The notes beneath the pieces were generated by a model. The model worked only from the letters and a program-made list of their open reading frames with translations. It searched no databases and was not told the DNA's origin. From NCBI RefSeq assembly GCF_002561455.1, contig NZ_NTUP01000012.1, positions 165,356 through 229,355 on the forward strand: DNA of 64,000 nucleotides, in the 5' to 3' direction. This document shows positions 52,836 through 59,405 of this stretch, piece by piece; position 1 is the first letter of the stretch, and the number at the start of each line of letters is the position of its first letter. This DNA is from Bacillus sp. AFS015802 (lineage in GTDB: Bacteria > Bacillota > Bacilli > Bacillales > Bacillaceae_B). Position numbers and translations under genes: made by a program.

Positions 52836-53678
52836 ATGAATCGGACGATGATTACAGCAACCAACACATTAGGCCAATTGCAGAAACAAATGGATATGAT
52901 TGGTCATAATCTTTCGAACGCAGATACAAATGGCTATAAGCGTCGGGATGCATCGTTTTCCGAGATGCTTGTACAGCAGGTGAAAAACCAGCATGTGGAT
53001 AAGTTCGAAACGGGCAGGCTTACCCCTCTTGGAGTACGGGAAGGGAATGGTGCCAAGCTTTCACAGTCTCAGCTGATCTTAAATCAGGGATCCTTGAAAG
53101 CAACAGGCCGCTCCCTCGACTTTGCACTGACGAGTGACCGACAGTTCTTTAAGGCCCTCGCTCAAGATGGTGACAAAAGTGCCGTACGCTATACGAGGGA
53201 CGGAGCATTCTTTGTCAGTCCGACCGGGAATGGGGAAGCGATGCTCGTGAACGGAAGCGGACTGCCGATCCTGGATGAGAATGATAACTATATAACGTTT
53301 TCTGAAGATGCGTCTTCCTTTCAGCTTGGCGATAACGGGGTTCTGACCGTTACCGGTGCCGCAGGAGGAGAAGAGCGGTTCAATCTCGGTGTTGTCACCG
53401 TTGAAAAAGCTCAGTTTCTAGAGCAATTCGGAGGCAATCTGTTAGGATTTGCAGACAACCTGGACGAATTGGGCGTCACGGAAGATGAAGTGGTGACCAA
53501 CGTGACGGGTGGAGCACGATCTGATATTTCCATGGTCCAGAATTCGTTAGAAGGATCGAACGTGGATATCAGCAAAGAAATGACGGACATGTTGAATGTC
53601 CAACGATCTTATCAATTTCAGGCTCGCTCGATCTCCCTTGCAGATCAAATGATGGGCCTTGTAAATGGGATACGCTAA
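52836..53678 (+). CDS. flhP: Flagellar hook-basal body protein FlhP
   Basis: Second rod/hook-type protein, 280 residues, with MIGHNLSNADTNGYKRRD near the start and SNVDISKEMTDMLNVQRSYQFQARSI at the end. It follows flhO by 56 bp. In B. subtilis the FlhO-FlhP pair is required for the distal rod. GGGGAGAAC precedes the ATG. Confidence 0.93.
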   Translation: MNRTMITATNTLGQLQKQMDMIGHNLSNADTNGYKRRDASFSEMLVQQVKNQHVDKFETGRLTPLGVREGNGAKLSQSQLILNQGSLKATGRSLDFALTSDRQFFKALAQDGDKSAVRYTRDGAFFVSPTGNGEAMLVNGSGLPILDENDNYITFSEDASSFQLGDNGVLTVTGAAGGEERFNLGVVTVEKAQFLEQFGGNLLGFADNLDELGVTEDEVVTNVTGGARSDISMVQNSLEGSNVDISKEMTDMLNVQRSYQFQARSISLADQMMGLVNGIR

Positions 53679-53693
53679 AAGGAGTTAAATGCT

Positions 53694-53969
53694 ATGAGTG
53701 AAAAAGAGCTACTGCAAGAAAAAGCGACAAGAGAATCGGTAAAAGCAGAAAAAAAGGCAAAGCAAAAGGACGAAACCAGGCCATCACGCTGGGTGCGTGT
53801 GCGCATGCTCCCAATCTGGCTCAGAATCCTTCTGTTCATCCTTCTTCTTGCAGGAAGTCTCGCACTCGGCGCCGTCATCGGCTTCGCAGGCATCGGCGAC
53901 GGCAAAGCAGCAGACGTCTTCAAAGCAGAAACCTGGCAGCATATTGTCGATATCGTCATGAAAAAATAA
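53694..53969 (+). CDS. EpuA family small membrane protein (often mislabelled RNA polymerase subunit beta)
   Basis: A 91-residue protein: a highly charged N-terminal part (1-30, Lys/Glu-rich), the conserved RPSRWVRVRMLPIWLRILLF, one membrane helix (about 43-65) and a short tail (ADVFKAETWQHIVDIV). This is the EpuA family (PF11772), which databases often call RNA polymerase subunit beta without basis. The function is unknown. It starts 15 bp after flhP, with AAAGGAG upstream. Confidence 0.85.
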   Translation: MSEKELLQEKATRESVKAEKKAKQKDETRPSRWVRVRMLPIWLRILLFILLLAGSLALGAVIGFAGIGDGKAADVFKAETWQHIVDIVMKK

Positions 53970-53974
53970 TTGAT

Positions 53975-54180
53975 GAGGGACGGACCTTGGAATAGTGAGC
54001 ACTATTGGCTAGGATTCCTGTTGTAACGGGGATTGTGCAGCGGATTGGGCTTGCGTTTCGAGGTCCGTCTTTTATTAGGCAGGAGGGACGGACCTCCAAT
54101 TTGCATCCTTTTTGGACAGAGAATGTTGATATAAAAGGATTCGCGTGTAAATCCAAGCCTCTTTTCGAGGTCCGTCCCTC
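53975..54180. repeat. Cluster of four copies of the dispersed GAGGGACGGACCTC word
   Basis: Copies at 53975-53986, 54059-54069 (GAGGTCCGTC), 54083-54097 and 54167-54180, in alternating orientation. The second and third form a hairpin. The first could end the flhO-flhP-epuA transcript. This is the densest cluster in the window and fills the gap before fabZ. Confidence 0.8.
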
Positions 54181-54252
54181 TGCCCTGTTGCTATTACAAC
54201 CCCGGTTTCTGTACAATAAGGTGTACATACATATTGGTAGGAGGAATCATGC

Positions 54253-54687
54253 ATGCTTGATATTAATGAGATTAAAGAGATTATTCCCCATCGTTATCCG
54301 TTTTTGTTAGTGGACCGGATTTTAGAAGTGGAGGAAGGCAAGAAGGCGGTCGGGATCAAGAATGTGACGGCGAATGAAGAATTCTTCAATGGTCACTTCC
54401 CTGATTATCCTGTCATGCCCGGCGTGTTGATCGTCGAGGCACTGGCTCAGGTTGGTGCAGTGGCGATGCTGAAGGTGGAGGATAACCGTGGACGACTGGC
54501 GTTCTTCACAGGCATTGATAAATGCCGCTTCAAGCGTCAAGTAAAGCCAGGGGATCAGTTACGACTTGAAGTGGAGATGATCCGCTTCAAGGGGCCGATC
54601 GGCAAAGGGAAAGGTGTAGCCACGGTCGATGGTGAAGTCGCTTGCGAGCTTGAGATGATGTTCGCTCTTGGCGATAAGCAGGAATAG
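54253..54687 (+). CDS. fabZ: 3-hydroxyacyl-[acyl-carrier-protein] dehydratase FabZ
   Basis: Hot-dog-fold dehydratase in fatty acid elongation (YwpB in B. subtilis). The 144-residue protein has [13 protein letters not shown] and the catalytic His and Glu in [28 protein letters not shown] precedes the ATG. Single gene between repeat cluster and terminator. Confidence 0.96.
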   Translation: MLDINEIKEIIPHRYPFLLVDRILEVEEGKKAVGIKNVTANEEFFNGHFPDYPVMPGVLIVEALAQVGAVAMLKVEDNRGRLAFFTGIDKCRFKRQVKPGDQLRLEVEMIRFKGPIGKGKGVATVDGEVACELEMMFALGDKQE

Positions 54688-54698
54688 ATATGGTATGA

Positions 54699-54746
54699 AA
54701 CCGGGTTTGGTGTGATATTCAATCACGCTGAACTCGGTTTTTTTTA
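54699..54746 (+). terminator. Terminator of fabZ
   Basis: AACCGGGTT..GTGAT pairs with ATCAC..AACTCGGTT around a short loop, followed by eight T residues. Confidence 0.85.
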
Positions 54747-54907
54747 CATTCCAACAATGCAGCTAAGGCACCAATCAGTTCCTATTTTTAACATTCCAAA
54801 AAATCGTTACCACTATGCAAGTATATTCAATATCAGGGAAAGCTAACAAAAGACCAACTTACGGTCTTACATTTCACGAACTTACACACAGAAAGGAGTC
54901 ATGCATC

Positions 54908-55207
54908 ATGAGCAAAAAGTTACTATCGGTCCTTGGTGGATCCGCACTTGCCGCTTTCCTTCTTGTAGGATGTAACGCCAACCAGGAGCCTCCTCCGGAA
55001 GACGAAGCGCCAGTGGAAGAAAACGACAACATGGATGAGAATAACGATATGAACGACAACGGGGATATGAATGAAGAGAACTACCCTGAGTCAGAAGACA
55101 AGAACAAGCAAGGCGATAAAGATGCAGCGAAAGATAACAATACGCCTGAAGAAGACGCTGTAGAAGATGATATTGATATGAATGATAAGGATAATAAGGA
55201 CGAGTAA
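54908..55207 (+). CDS. Small, extremely acidic lipoprotein
   Basis: A 99-residue protein. The ATG at 54908 is nine bases after AAAGGAG. It has a signal peptide and the lipobox LVGC (Cys near 22). After the lipid anchor the sequence is almost only Asp, Glu, Asn, Met and Lys (MDENNDMNDNGDMNEENY), with no predicted fold. It may bind cations in the cell wall, or be a spore/envelope component. It is not recognised as a family. Confidence 0.75.
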   Translation: MSKKLLSVLGGSALAAFLLVGCNANQEPPPEDEAPVEENDNMDENNDMNDNGDMNEENYPESEDKNKQGDKDAAKDNNTPEEDAVEDDIDMNDKDNKDE

Positions 55208-55216
55208 TCTGAAGAG

Positions 55217-55246
55217 CAGAGGCGAGGTTTATAGCCTCTGTTTTTT
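55217..55246 (+). terminator. Terminator of the acidic lipoprotein gene
   Basis: CAGAGGC (55217-55223) pairs with GCCTCTG (55234-55240), then six T residues. Confidence 0.85.
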
Positions 55247-55417
55247 GATATTTGCAGGACTTTACGCATTACTGTAAAATAGAAGTGAGAGAATATTATT
55301 ATTTGGGTATATTACCATAATTTTCTCCAGGGCATTATCTATATAACATCAAGTGGTTATGTTATAGTAAAAATAATATATGTGTATAGGATACTAATTA
55401 GGGGGTACTTTACTTAC

Positions 55418-55807
55418 ATGTTAAAAAACTTATCATCGGGTACAAAAATAAGTATTACCCGCTCCATAAAAACCTCATTTGAACAGTATATGGCTTCAAT
55501 TCAATGGGATGAAAAAAAATATGATATACAAGAATTCATTGCAGCATGGCGAACATACATAAATGAACATGCCTCCTGGTATATAAACCTGGATGAGGAA
55601 ACGAAGAATGACCCCCAGTTTCATCAGGAACTGGCAATTAAGATAAATGAGACAATCGAAAAGATTCTTTCCGAGGAACCTTCCGAGGACCAGATAGAAA
55701 GTATTCATCATTTAGAGCAGCAATTAGAAGTAGATCTAACGTATTCTTGTAAGTTAGAGGCTAAATTTGTACAAGATAAATTAAAATTGATGACACAGGA
55801 AAAGTAG
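55418..55807 (+). CDS. Hypothetical protein beside the SinR/SinI region
   Basis: A 129-residue soluble, acidic, helical protein (for the ATG at 55418; AGGGGGT lies 12 bases upstream). Tryptophans and aromatic residues cluster at 25-60 (YMASIQWDEKKYDIQEFIAAWRTYI begins the stretch), and the second half looks like a long helix pair (ELAIKINETIEKILSEE, HHLEQQLEVDL). No family is recognised. Its A/T-rich codon use differs from the syntenic housekeeping genes around it and matches the following sin-like genes, suggesting accessory DNA. Confidence 0.6.
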   Translation: MLKNLSSGTKISITRSIKTSFEQYMASIQWDEKKYDIQEFIAAWRTYINEHASWYINLDEETKNDPQFHQELAIKINETIEKILSEEPSEDQIESIHHLEQQLEVDLTYSCKLEAKFVQDKLKLMTQEK

Positions 55808-55828
55808 AGGTTCCTTTCTATTAATCTA

Positions 55829-55857
55829 AAACTCCTTCATGTGAAGGAGTTTTTTTA
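55829..55857 (+). terminator. Terminator of the hypothetical gene
   Basis: ACTCCTTC (55831-55838) pairs with GAAGGAGT (55843-55850), then seven T residues. Confidence 0.85.
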
Positions 55858-55904
55858 TCGGGGCCTTGTGATGAATGAAAAATATGTGTTTACTCCACAA
55901 CCAG

Positions 55905-56225
55905 TCAGTTTCCATTAGCATTCAGCCTTTTGAATTGAATAAATTGAATATATTCTAAAAACTCTTGTTTCGTCAATCCTTCCTCAATGGCCATTTTCAC
56001 TAATTGAATCCATTCCTCATCAATATCCGGCTTACAGTTAAGTACTTGGTCCAGTGCCACTCCAAGTGCTGCCGATAACTTATCCAGGATCTGTATACTG
56101 GGGTTTTCCTGAATCCCCCTTTCGATTGAACTTATATAAGACTTTGAAATGCCCGATTGATTTGATAGTTGAATAATAGTCATCCCTTTTTTCTCCCTAT
56201 ACTCTTTTATTCTCTCACCTACCAT
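55905..56225 (-). CDS. SinR-type transcriptional regulator (paralogue)
   Basis: A 106-residue repressor: N-terminal XRE helix-turn-helix (1-62, RIKEYREKKGMTIIQLSNQSGISKSYISSIERG) and C-terminal SinR/SinI dimerisation helices (about 70-102, IDEEWIQLVKMAIEEGLTKQEFLEYIQF). It is more diverged from B. subtilis SinR than the copy at 57178 and may correspond to an SlrR- or accessory-type regulator. The intergenic region it faces has SinR-type operator sequences, suggesting auto- or cross-regulation. Confidence 0.85.
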   Translation of the reverse strand: MVGERIKEYREKKGMTIIQLSNQSGISKSYISSIERGIQENPSIQILDKLSAALGVALDQVLNCKPDIDEEWIQLVKMAIEEGLTKQEFLEYIQFIQFKRLNANGN

Positions 56226-56272
56226 TACATCACAGTCCTTTCCTGCCTAGTAAGTTCATTATATAGAACAAA

Positions 56273-56430
56273 ACAGAATAAATAAATAACGAAATAGTAA
56301 GAAATCGAAAGAAAATTCAATATATAGAACATAAATAGGACTTTTTAACGAATTTTTAGGGGTGTACAAGGTTTTAGTATGATTTGATTTGCCTTTATAC
56401 TATAAACATAGAGTGTTCTATAAAAAGAAC
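56273..56430. promoter_or_regulatory. SinR-type operator sites
   Basis: GTTCTATAAAAAGAAC (56415-56430) is a 16-bp palindromic arrangement of two SinR half-sites (GTTCTNT) in the same geometry as known SinR operators. Further ATAGAAC half-sites lie at 56273-56279 and 56324-56330. They sit between the divergent SinR paralogue and the small zinc-ribbon gene. Confidence 0.65.
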
Positions 56431-56474
56431 AACCTGGAAGTAAAAGGCTGATTGCCGGGAAGGAGCTGAGTGGA

Positions 56475-56663
56475 TTGTATAAGAAAATTTGCACCCGCTG
56501 TACGAGATCATCATTTAGCAGTTCAGAGGTTGGTCAATGGTTGTGTCCTTCTTGTGGATATGACCTGACTGACGGTAACTTTTATAAGGCATCTACATAT
56601 AAAAATTTGACTCAAAAAGTCCTGCCACTTCAAAAAAAGATAGAAACATATAAGAAGTATTAG
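56475..56663 (+). CDS. Small zinc-ribbon protein
   Basis: A 62-residue protein starting at TTG 56475, six bases after AAGGAGCTGAG. It has two cysteine pairs, CTRC (7-10) and CPSC (24-27), spaced like a zinc ribbon, then a basic, helical tail (LTQKVLPLQKKIETYKKY). It probably binds nucleic acid or protein. It is preceded by a SinR-type operator, so it may belong to the SinR regulon. Not recognised beyond the fold. Confidence 0.65.
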   Translation: MYKKICTRCTRSSFSSSEVGQWLCPSCGYDLTDGNFYKASTYKNLTQKVLPLQKKIETYKKY

Positions 56664-56817
56664 TAAATAAAGGTACCATCATCATTCGACACATCGAATG
56701 CATCCCTTTCCAATGATAGATGGATAAGAAGTTTAAAAAAAGTAAAAATATAGGTGTAAATGTAAAAATATGGGGTAAATATAATTATCAGAAAAGACAA
56801 AAAACAACACGATCTAA

Positions 56818-56836
56818 TATAATGATTCAGTATAAT
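56818..56836 (+). promoter_or_regulatory. Candidate promoter -10 elements for the riboswitch-sinI transcript
   Basis: Two perfect TATAAT boxes at 56818-56823 and 56831-56836, 35-50 nt before the aptamer. AAGACA at 56794-56799 could be a -35 for the first. Choice between them is not possible by reading. Confidence 0.45.
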
Positions 56837-56867
56837 AGACATAGTAAGAATGGAATAGGAATAAGAC

Positions 56868-57000
56868 AGACAAAGGCAAACCTATTGAAAGGTAGGGACG
56901 CAAAATCACAGATCTAAGGTGAAGGGTACGATTTTTTAAAGAAAAGCGTATGTCCACTAGGATGGCTGGATTGCCTGAAATACTTAATGGTATTTTAGGA
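56868..57000 (+). promoter_or_regulatory. Cyclic-di-GMP-I (GEMM-I) riboswitch controlling sinI
   Basis: The aptamer shows AAAGGCAAACC, the GAAA tetraloop hairpin (CCTA-TTGAAAGG-TAGG, 56881-56896), GGGACGCAAA, GATCTAAGG and the 3' GGATGGCTGGATTGCC. GGCAA (56875-56879) pairs with TTGCC (56971-56975) to close P1. Next, CCTGAAATAC (56974-56983) and GTATTTTAGG (56990-56999) form a ten-pair hairpin. It shares CC with P1 and includes the AGG of the Shine-Dalgarno AGGAGGGG (56997-57004). Ligand binding should favour P1 and loosen this hairpin, so an ON switch at translation is inferred. sinI starts 11 bases later. Confidence 0.88.
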
Positions 57001-57010
57001 GGGGAGAACA

Positions 57011-57148
57011 TTGGCGAATCGTGAACTTGATATGGAATGGGTTGAATTAGTTAGGCAAGCGCTCGAGGCAGGAATTCCTAAGGCAGATATCAGAGATTTT
57101 CTACACGGTCAGTCCCCGCAAATAAAAGAAGAGTATAAGGTCATTTAA
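57011..57148 (+). CDS. sinI: SinI antirepressor
   Basis: A 45-residue protein starting at TTG 57011 after AGGAGGGGAG. The core DMEWVELVRQALEAGIPKAD (residues 7-26), then IRDFL, matches the SinI helical hook that dissociates SinR dimers, and also the C-terminal helices of the two SinR proteins here. SinI binds SinR and relieves repression of biofilm matrix genes. Unlike B. subtilis, where sinI and sinR are in one operon, this gene is convergent with sinR and lies behind a c-di-GMP riboswitch. Confidence 0.88.
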   Translation: MANRELDMEWVELVRQALEAGIPKADIRDFLHGQSPQIKEEYKVI

Positions 57149-57155
57149 AATAAAA

Positions 57156-57180
57156 TCCTGCTGACATCAGCAGGACTTTA
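57156..57180. terminator. Shared terminator between convergent sinI and sinR
   Basis: TCCTGCTGA (57156-57164) and TCAGCAGGA (57167-57175) are perfect reverse complements. Flanking A/T runs occur on both sides. Confidence 0.75.
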
Positions 57181-57498
57181 TTTATTGCCTAATTTCCATT
57201 TATTAAATTCAATGAATTCACGGAATTGTTCTTTTGAAATACCTGAATCCATGGCTTCTTCCGCAATCTTTAGCCATTCATGATCAATATTCTGATCCTC
57301 TAGTTGATCATGTAATAAAGCATCCATTGGAACCCCTAAAGCAGCCGATACTTTCTCGAGGAACTGAATGGAAGGGTTTTGCTGCAGGTTTCGTTCGATC
57401 GAACTCAAATATGACTTTGCCACACCAGCTTTTTCAGCGAGCTCAGTCATGGACATCCTTTTTTCTTGTCTGTATTTCTTGACTCTCTCTCCAATCAT
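57178..57498 (-). CDS. sinR: Biofilm master repressor SinR
   Basis: A 106-residue DNA-binding repressor of matrix genes. The helix-turn-helix RQEKRMSMTELAEKAGVAKSYLSSIERNLQQNPSIQFLEKVSAALGV is nearly that of B. subtilis SinR, and the C-terminal SinI-binding helices (DHEWLKIAEEAMDSGISKEQFREFIEFNKW) are complete. The ATG at 57498 is preferred over an in-frame GTG at 57507, which lies inside the AGGTAGGTG ribosome-binding site. A GTTCTTA half-site (57513-57519) just upstream suggests autoregulation. Confidence 0.93.
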   Translation of the reverse strand: MIGERVKKYRQEKRMSMTELAEKAGVAKSYLSSIERNLQQNPSIQFLEKVSAALGVPMDALLHDQLEDQNIDHEWLKIAEEAMDSGISKEQFREFIEFNKWKLGNK

Positions 57499-57582
57499 CA
57501 GGGACACCTACCTAAGAACTTCATCTTTGAAATACAATTATATCATAAACGCTTACAGTGAATATTACATATTTTTGTAAAA

Positions 57583-58023
57583 TTATACGCTCGGTTTTGC
57601 CGTTGCGGGAATGCGTGGTTTAGATACCATTTTCTCACGGAACTCACGGACCAACTCTTCTCCTGCATACCCTTTTTGCACTAAATCATCAAGGAGAATC
57701 TCTGCATATTCATTCCTTTGCTTCTTTAGTTTCCCTTCAAACATGATGCTAATATGCTCATCCATCTCTTTGATACAGCGGATGGACGTCATAAAGGCCG
57801 CCGGATCATTGGCTTTATGGGAAATCACAACCTGGATCTCCACGTCATTATTACTTTGCTGGGCTTTTTGAAAGAACTCGATATATTCGTTCGACATATA
57901 CGTTTCGACAAGCCACGTACTCTGTCCGTCTTCTTTATTGATAATCAGACCGTCCACAATCTCAAAGTCATGCAGTTCATCGTTCTCCACTACTTGAAGT
58001 GAAATCACTTTAAAGGTTTTCAT
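57583..58023 (-). CDS. ywpF: YwpF-like protein
   Basis: A 146-residue protein of the YwpF family, of unknown function, encoded next to ssbB in bacilli as here. Beta-rich N-terminal half (FKVISLQVVENDELHDFEIVDGLIINKEDGQSTWLVE), helical C-terminal third. There is no signal peptide or membrane segment. GGGAGATG lies upstream of the ATG. Confidence 0.82.
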   Translation of the reverse strand: MKTFKVISLQVVENDELHDFEIVDGLIINKEDGQSTWLVETYMSNEYIEFFQKAQQSNNDVEIQVVISHKANDPAAFMTSIRCIKEMDEHISIMFEGKLKKQRNEYAEILLDDLVQKGYAGEELVREFREKMVSKPRIPATAKPSV

Positions 58024-58157
58024 GAACGAACATCTCCCATTTAAAGGTTTTATAAAATTATATCATAGGGTGAAATGTTTCCCTAATACATTTGCCGATG
58101 AAAAAAAAGGACGAAAGATGCAATTTTGTGTATTTTACCATGATTTTGGCCAAAAAG

Positions 58158-58221
58158 AGGAAAATCTCCCTAGGGGAATTTCCGAAATTCAAGCCGTTTT
58201 GGCCTCGAATTTCGGAAATTC
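58158..58221. promoter_or_regulatory. Nested palindromes between ywpF and ssbB
   Basis: GAATTTCCGAAATTC (58176-58190) and GAATTTCGGAAATTC (58207-58221) are perfect reverse complements, and each is itself almost palindromic. An imperfect palindrome centred on CTAG (about 58159-58183) overlaps the left arm. No T run follows, so an operator or leader structure is more likely than a terminator. ssbB is a competence (ComK) gene in B. subtilis, but no clear ComK box (AAAA-N5-TTTT pair) was found. Confidence 0.6.
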
Positions 58222-58292
58222 AAGATTTTACAAGTGTTGTAGATCGGAGGTAAGATGATAACACCTTAACAGAAAGGAGGAAATGAATCCAA

Positions 58293-58670
58293 GTGATCAA
58301 CCAAGTGACCCTGGTGGGAAGGCTGACAAAAGACCCGGAAGTGAGAAAAACGATGGAAGGAAAATCAGTTCTTAGTGTTACGATTGCCGTGAACCGGCCA
58401 TATAAGAATCAGCAAGGCCAAATTGATGCCGACTTTGTACTATGTACGATATGGAACCGTGCGGCGGACAACACTGAGAAATACTGCAAGAAAGGATCCG
58501 TCATCGGGGTGACGGGCCGCATCCAAACACGTTACTTTGACAATGATCAAGGAAAGCGGACATATATAACCGAAGTGGTCGCCGAAAACGTACGATTCCT
58601 GGATAATAAACCATCGTCCACTGCTACATCCGAATCGGGCAAAAAAGAGCCGATCGAATTACCGTTCTAA
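58293..58670 (+). CDS. ssbB: Single-stranded DNA-binding protein SsbB
   Basis: OB-fold protein that coats single-stranded DNA during natural transformation. The 125-residue length is short compared with replicative SsbA, though the C-terminus still ends in an acidic-aromatic-like tip (PIELPF). MINQVTLVGRLTKDPEVR, VLCTIWNRAADNTEKYCKKG and GRIQTRYFDNDQGK are typical. The start is a GTG at 58293, 12 bases after AAAGGAGG. Confidence 0.92.
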   Translation: MINQVTLVGRLTKDPEVRKTMEGKSVLSVTIAVNRPYKNQQGQIDADFVLCTIWNRAADNTEKYCKKGSVIGVTGRIQTRYFDNDQGKRTYITEVVAENVRFLDNKPSSTATSESGKKEPIELPF

Positions 58671-58694
58671 TATTTTCGGGAGGGAGTTGGAGTT

Positions 58695-58868
58695 GTGAAC
58701 ACACTGCAAGATCTTGAAAAAAGAATCGATCGAATGGAAATCCTGACAGAAGAACTGATCAAAAAAGTAGCCAGAGTCAACGTCGAGAACTTCTACTTAT
58801 CCCAACGCGTGACAGCCCTTGAACAAGGGTATGAATATCCGAACCCGGTATTAAAATCCTCATCATAA
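58695..58868 (+). CDS. Small coiled-coil protein downstream of ssbB
   Basis: A 57-residue protein starting at GTG 58695 after AGGGAGTTGGAG, 24 bp after ssbB. The sequence (MNTLQDLEKRIDRMEILTEE..VTALEQGYEY) has a clear heptad pattern over two helices. It is probably co-transcribed with ssbB. The function is unknown. Confidence 0.6.
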   Translation: MNTLQDLEKRIDRMEILTEELIKKVARVNVENFYLSQRVTALEQGYEYPNPVLKSSS

Positions 58869-59258
58869 TCGTGTAACCAACCTCAACCAGAATTCTTTCC
58901 ATACGTACCATCCAACCTATTAGCACTGTCTCAAAATCCAATGGTCACCCGCAAGATCCCCCTGTTTTGCCTCATTAGACATAGACATATGTAGCAGTGA
59001 AGCAAGTGATTGAATCCCCTTATTTTCTTCATATTGAGCCGGTTTCCTTTGGATGGAGCTGGCATTTTTTTTTGTTATTTTTATAATTATAAAGGTTTCA
59101 GAGACATGGCTTTGAGAGGAGGTGTTATGTAGGAGAAGGGATTTAGTGCGAAACAAATTTATATTTTAATGAGATTGCCAGCTAAATTGACATAAAGGGG
59201 CCATTCATCTTGAATACTACAGTCTGACGGCATGGAGAACCTGGTTGAATGAAGGGAA
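58869..59258. other. Stretch without a supported gene between ssbB and ywqA
   Basis: A minus-strand frame (58920-59156) has a codon-like second half (RKPAQYEENKGIQSLASLLH) but lacks a ribosome-binding site and a normal start. It may be a decayed gene remnant. GGCATTTTTTTTTG at about 59061 is a T-rich tract after GGAGCTGGC. Nothing else is convincing. Confidence 0.35.
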
Positions 59259-59287
59259 ATGCGTCATAATTTCATTAATTGCGTCTT
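59259..59287 (+). repeat. Two-unit fragment of the GCGTC array
   Basis: ATGCGTCATAATT and ATTGCGTCTTTTA, with GCGTC at 59261 and 59281, exactly 20 nt apart, matching the arrays at 15029 and 26344. The stretch after it (59300-59360) is rich in A and C. Confidence 0.7.
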
Positions 59288-59360
59288 TTACCATTTTAAA
59301 CCATTCTGTATTGTCCAATTGAAACCATACCACAATTCCCAATCAACCCCATCCCACAAC

Positions 59361-59391
59361 AAAAAACCCCTTTCCCATAAAAGGAAAGAGG
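59361..59391 (-). terminator. Terminator of ywqB-ywqA
   Basis: On the minus strand CCTCTTTCC pairs with GGGAAAGGGG and is followed by TTTTTTG, 15 nt after the ywqA stop codon. Confidence 0.85.
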
Positions 59392-59405
59392 TAAATCCAA
59401 CAAAT

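Noticed and set aside
53694..53969. RNA polymerase subunit beta
   Set aside because: That label is common in databases for this small membrane protein family, but it has one membrane helix and no relation to RpoB. Called EpuA family instead.
58920..59156. Minus-strand reading frame near ssbB as a real gene
   Set aside because: The second half reads like protein, but the start is a TTG without a ribosome-binding site and the first half is low-quality sequence. At best a decayed remnant.
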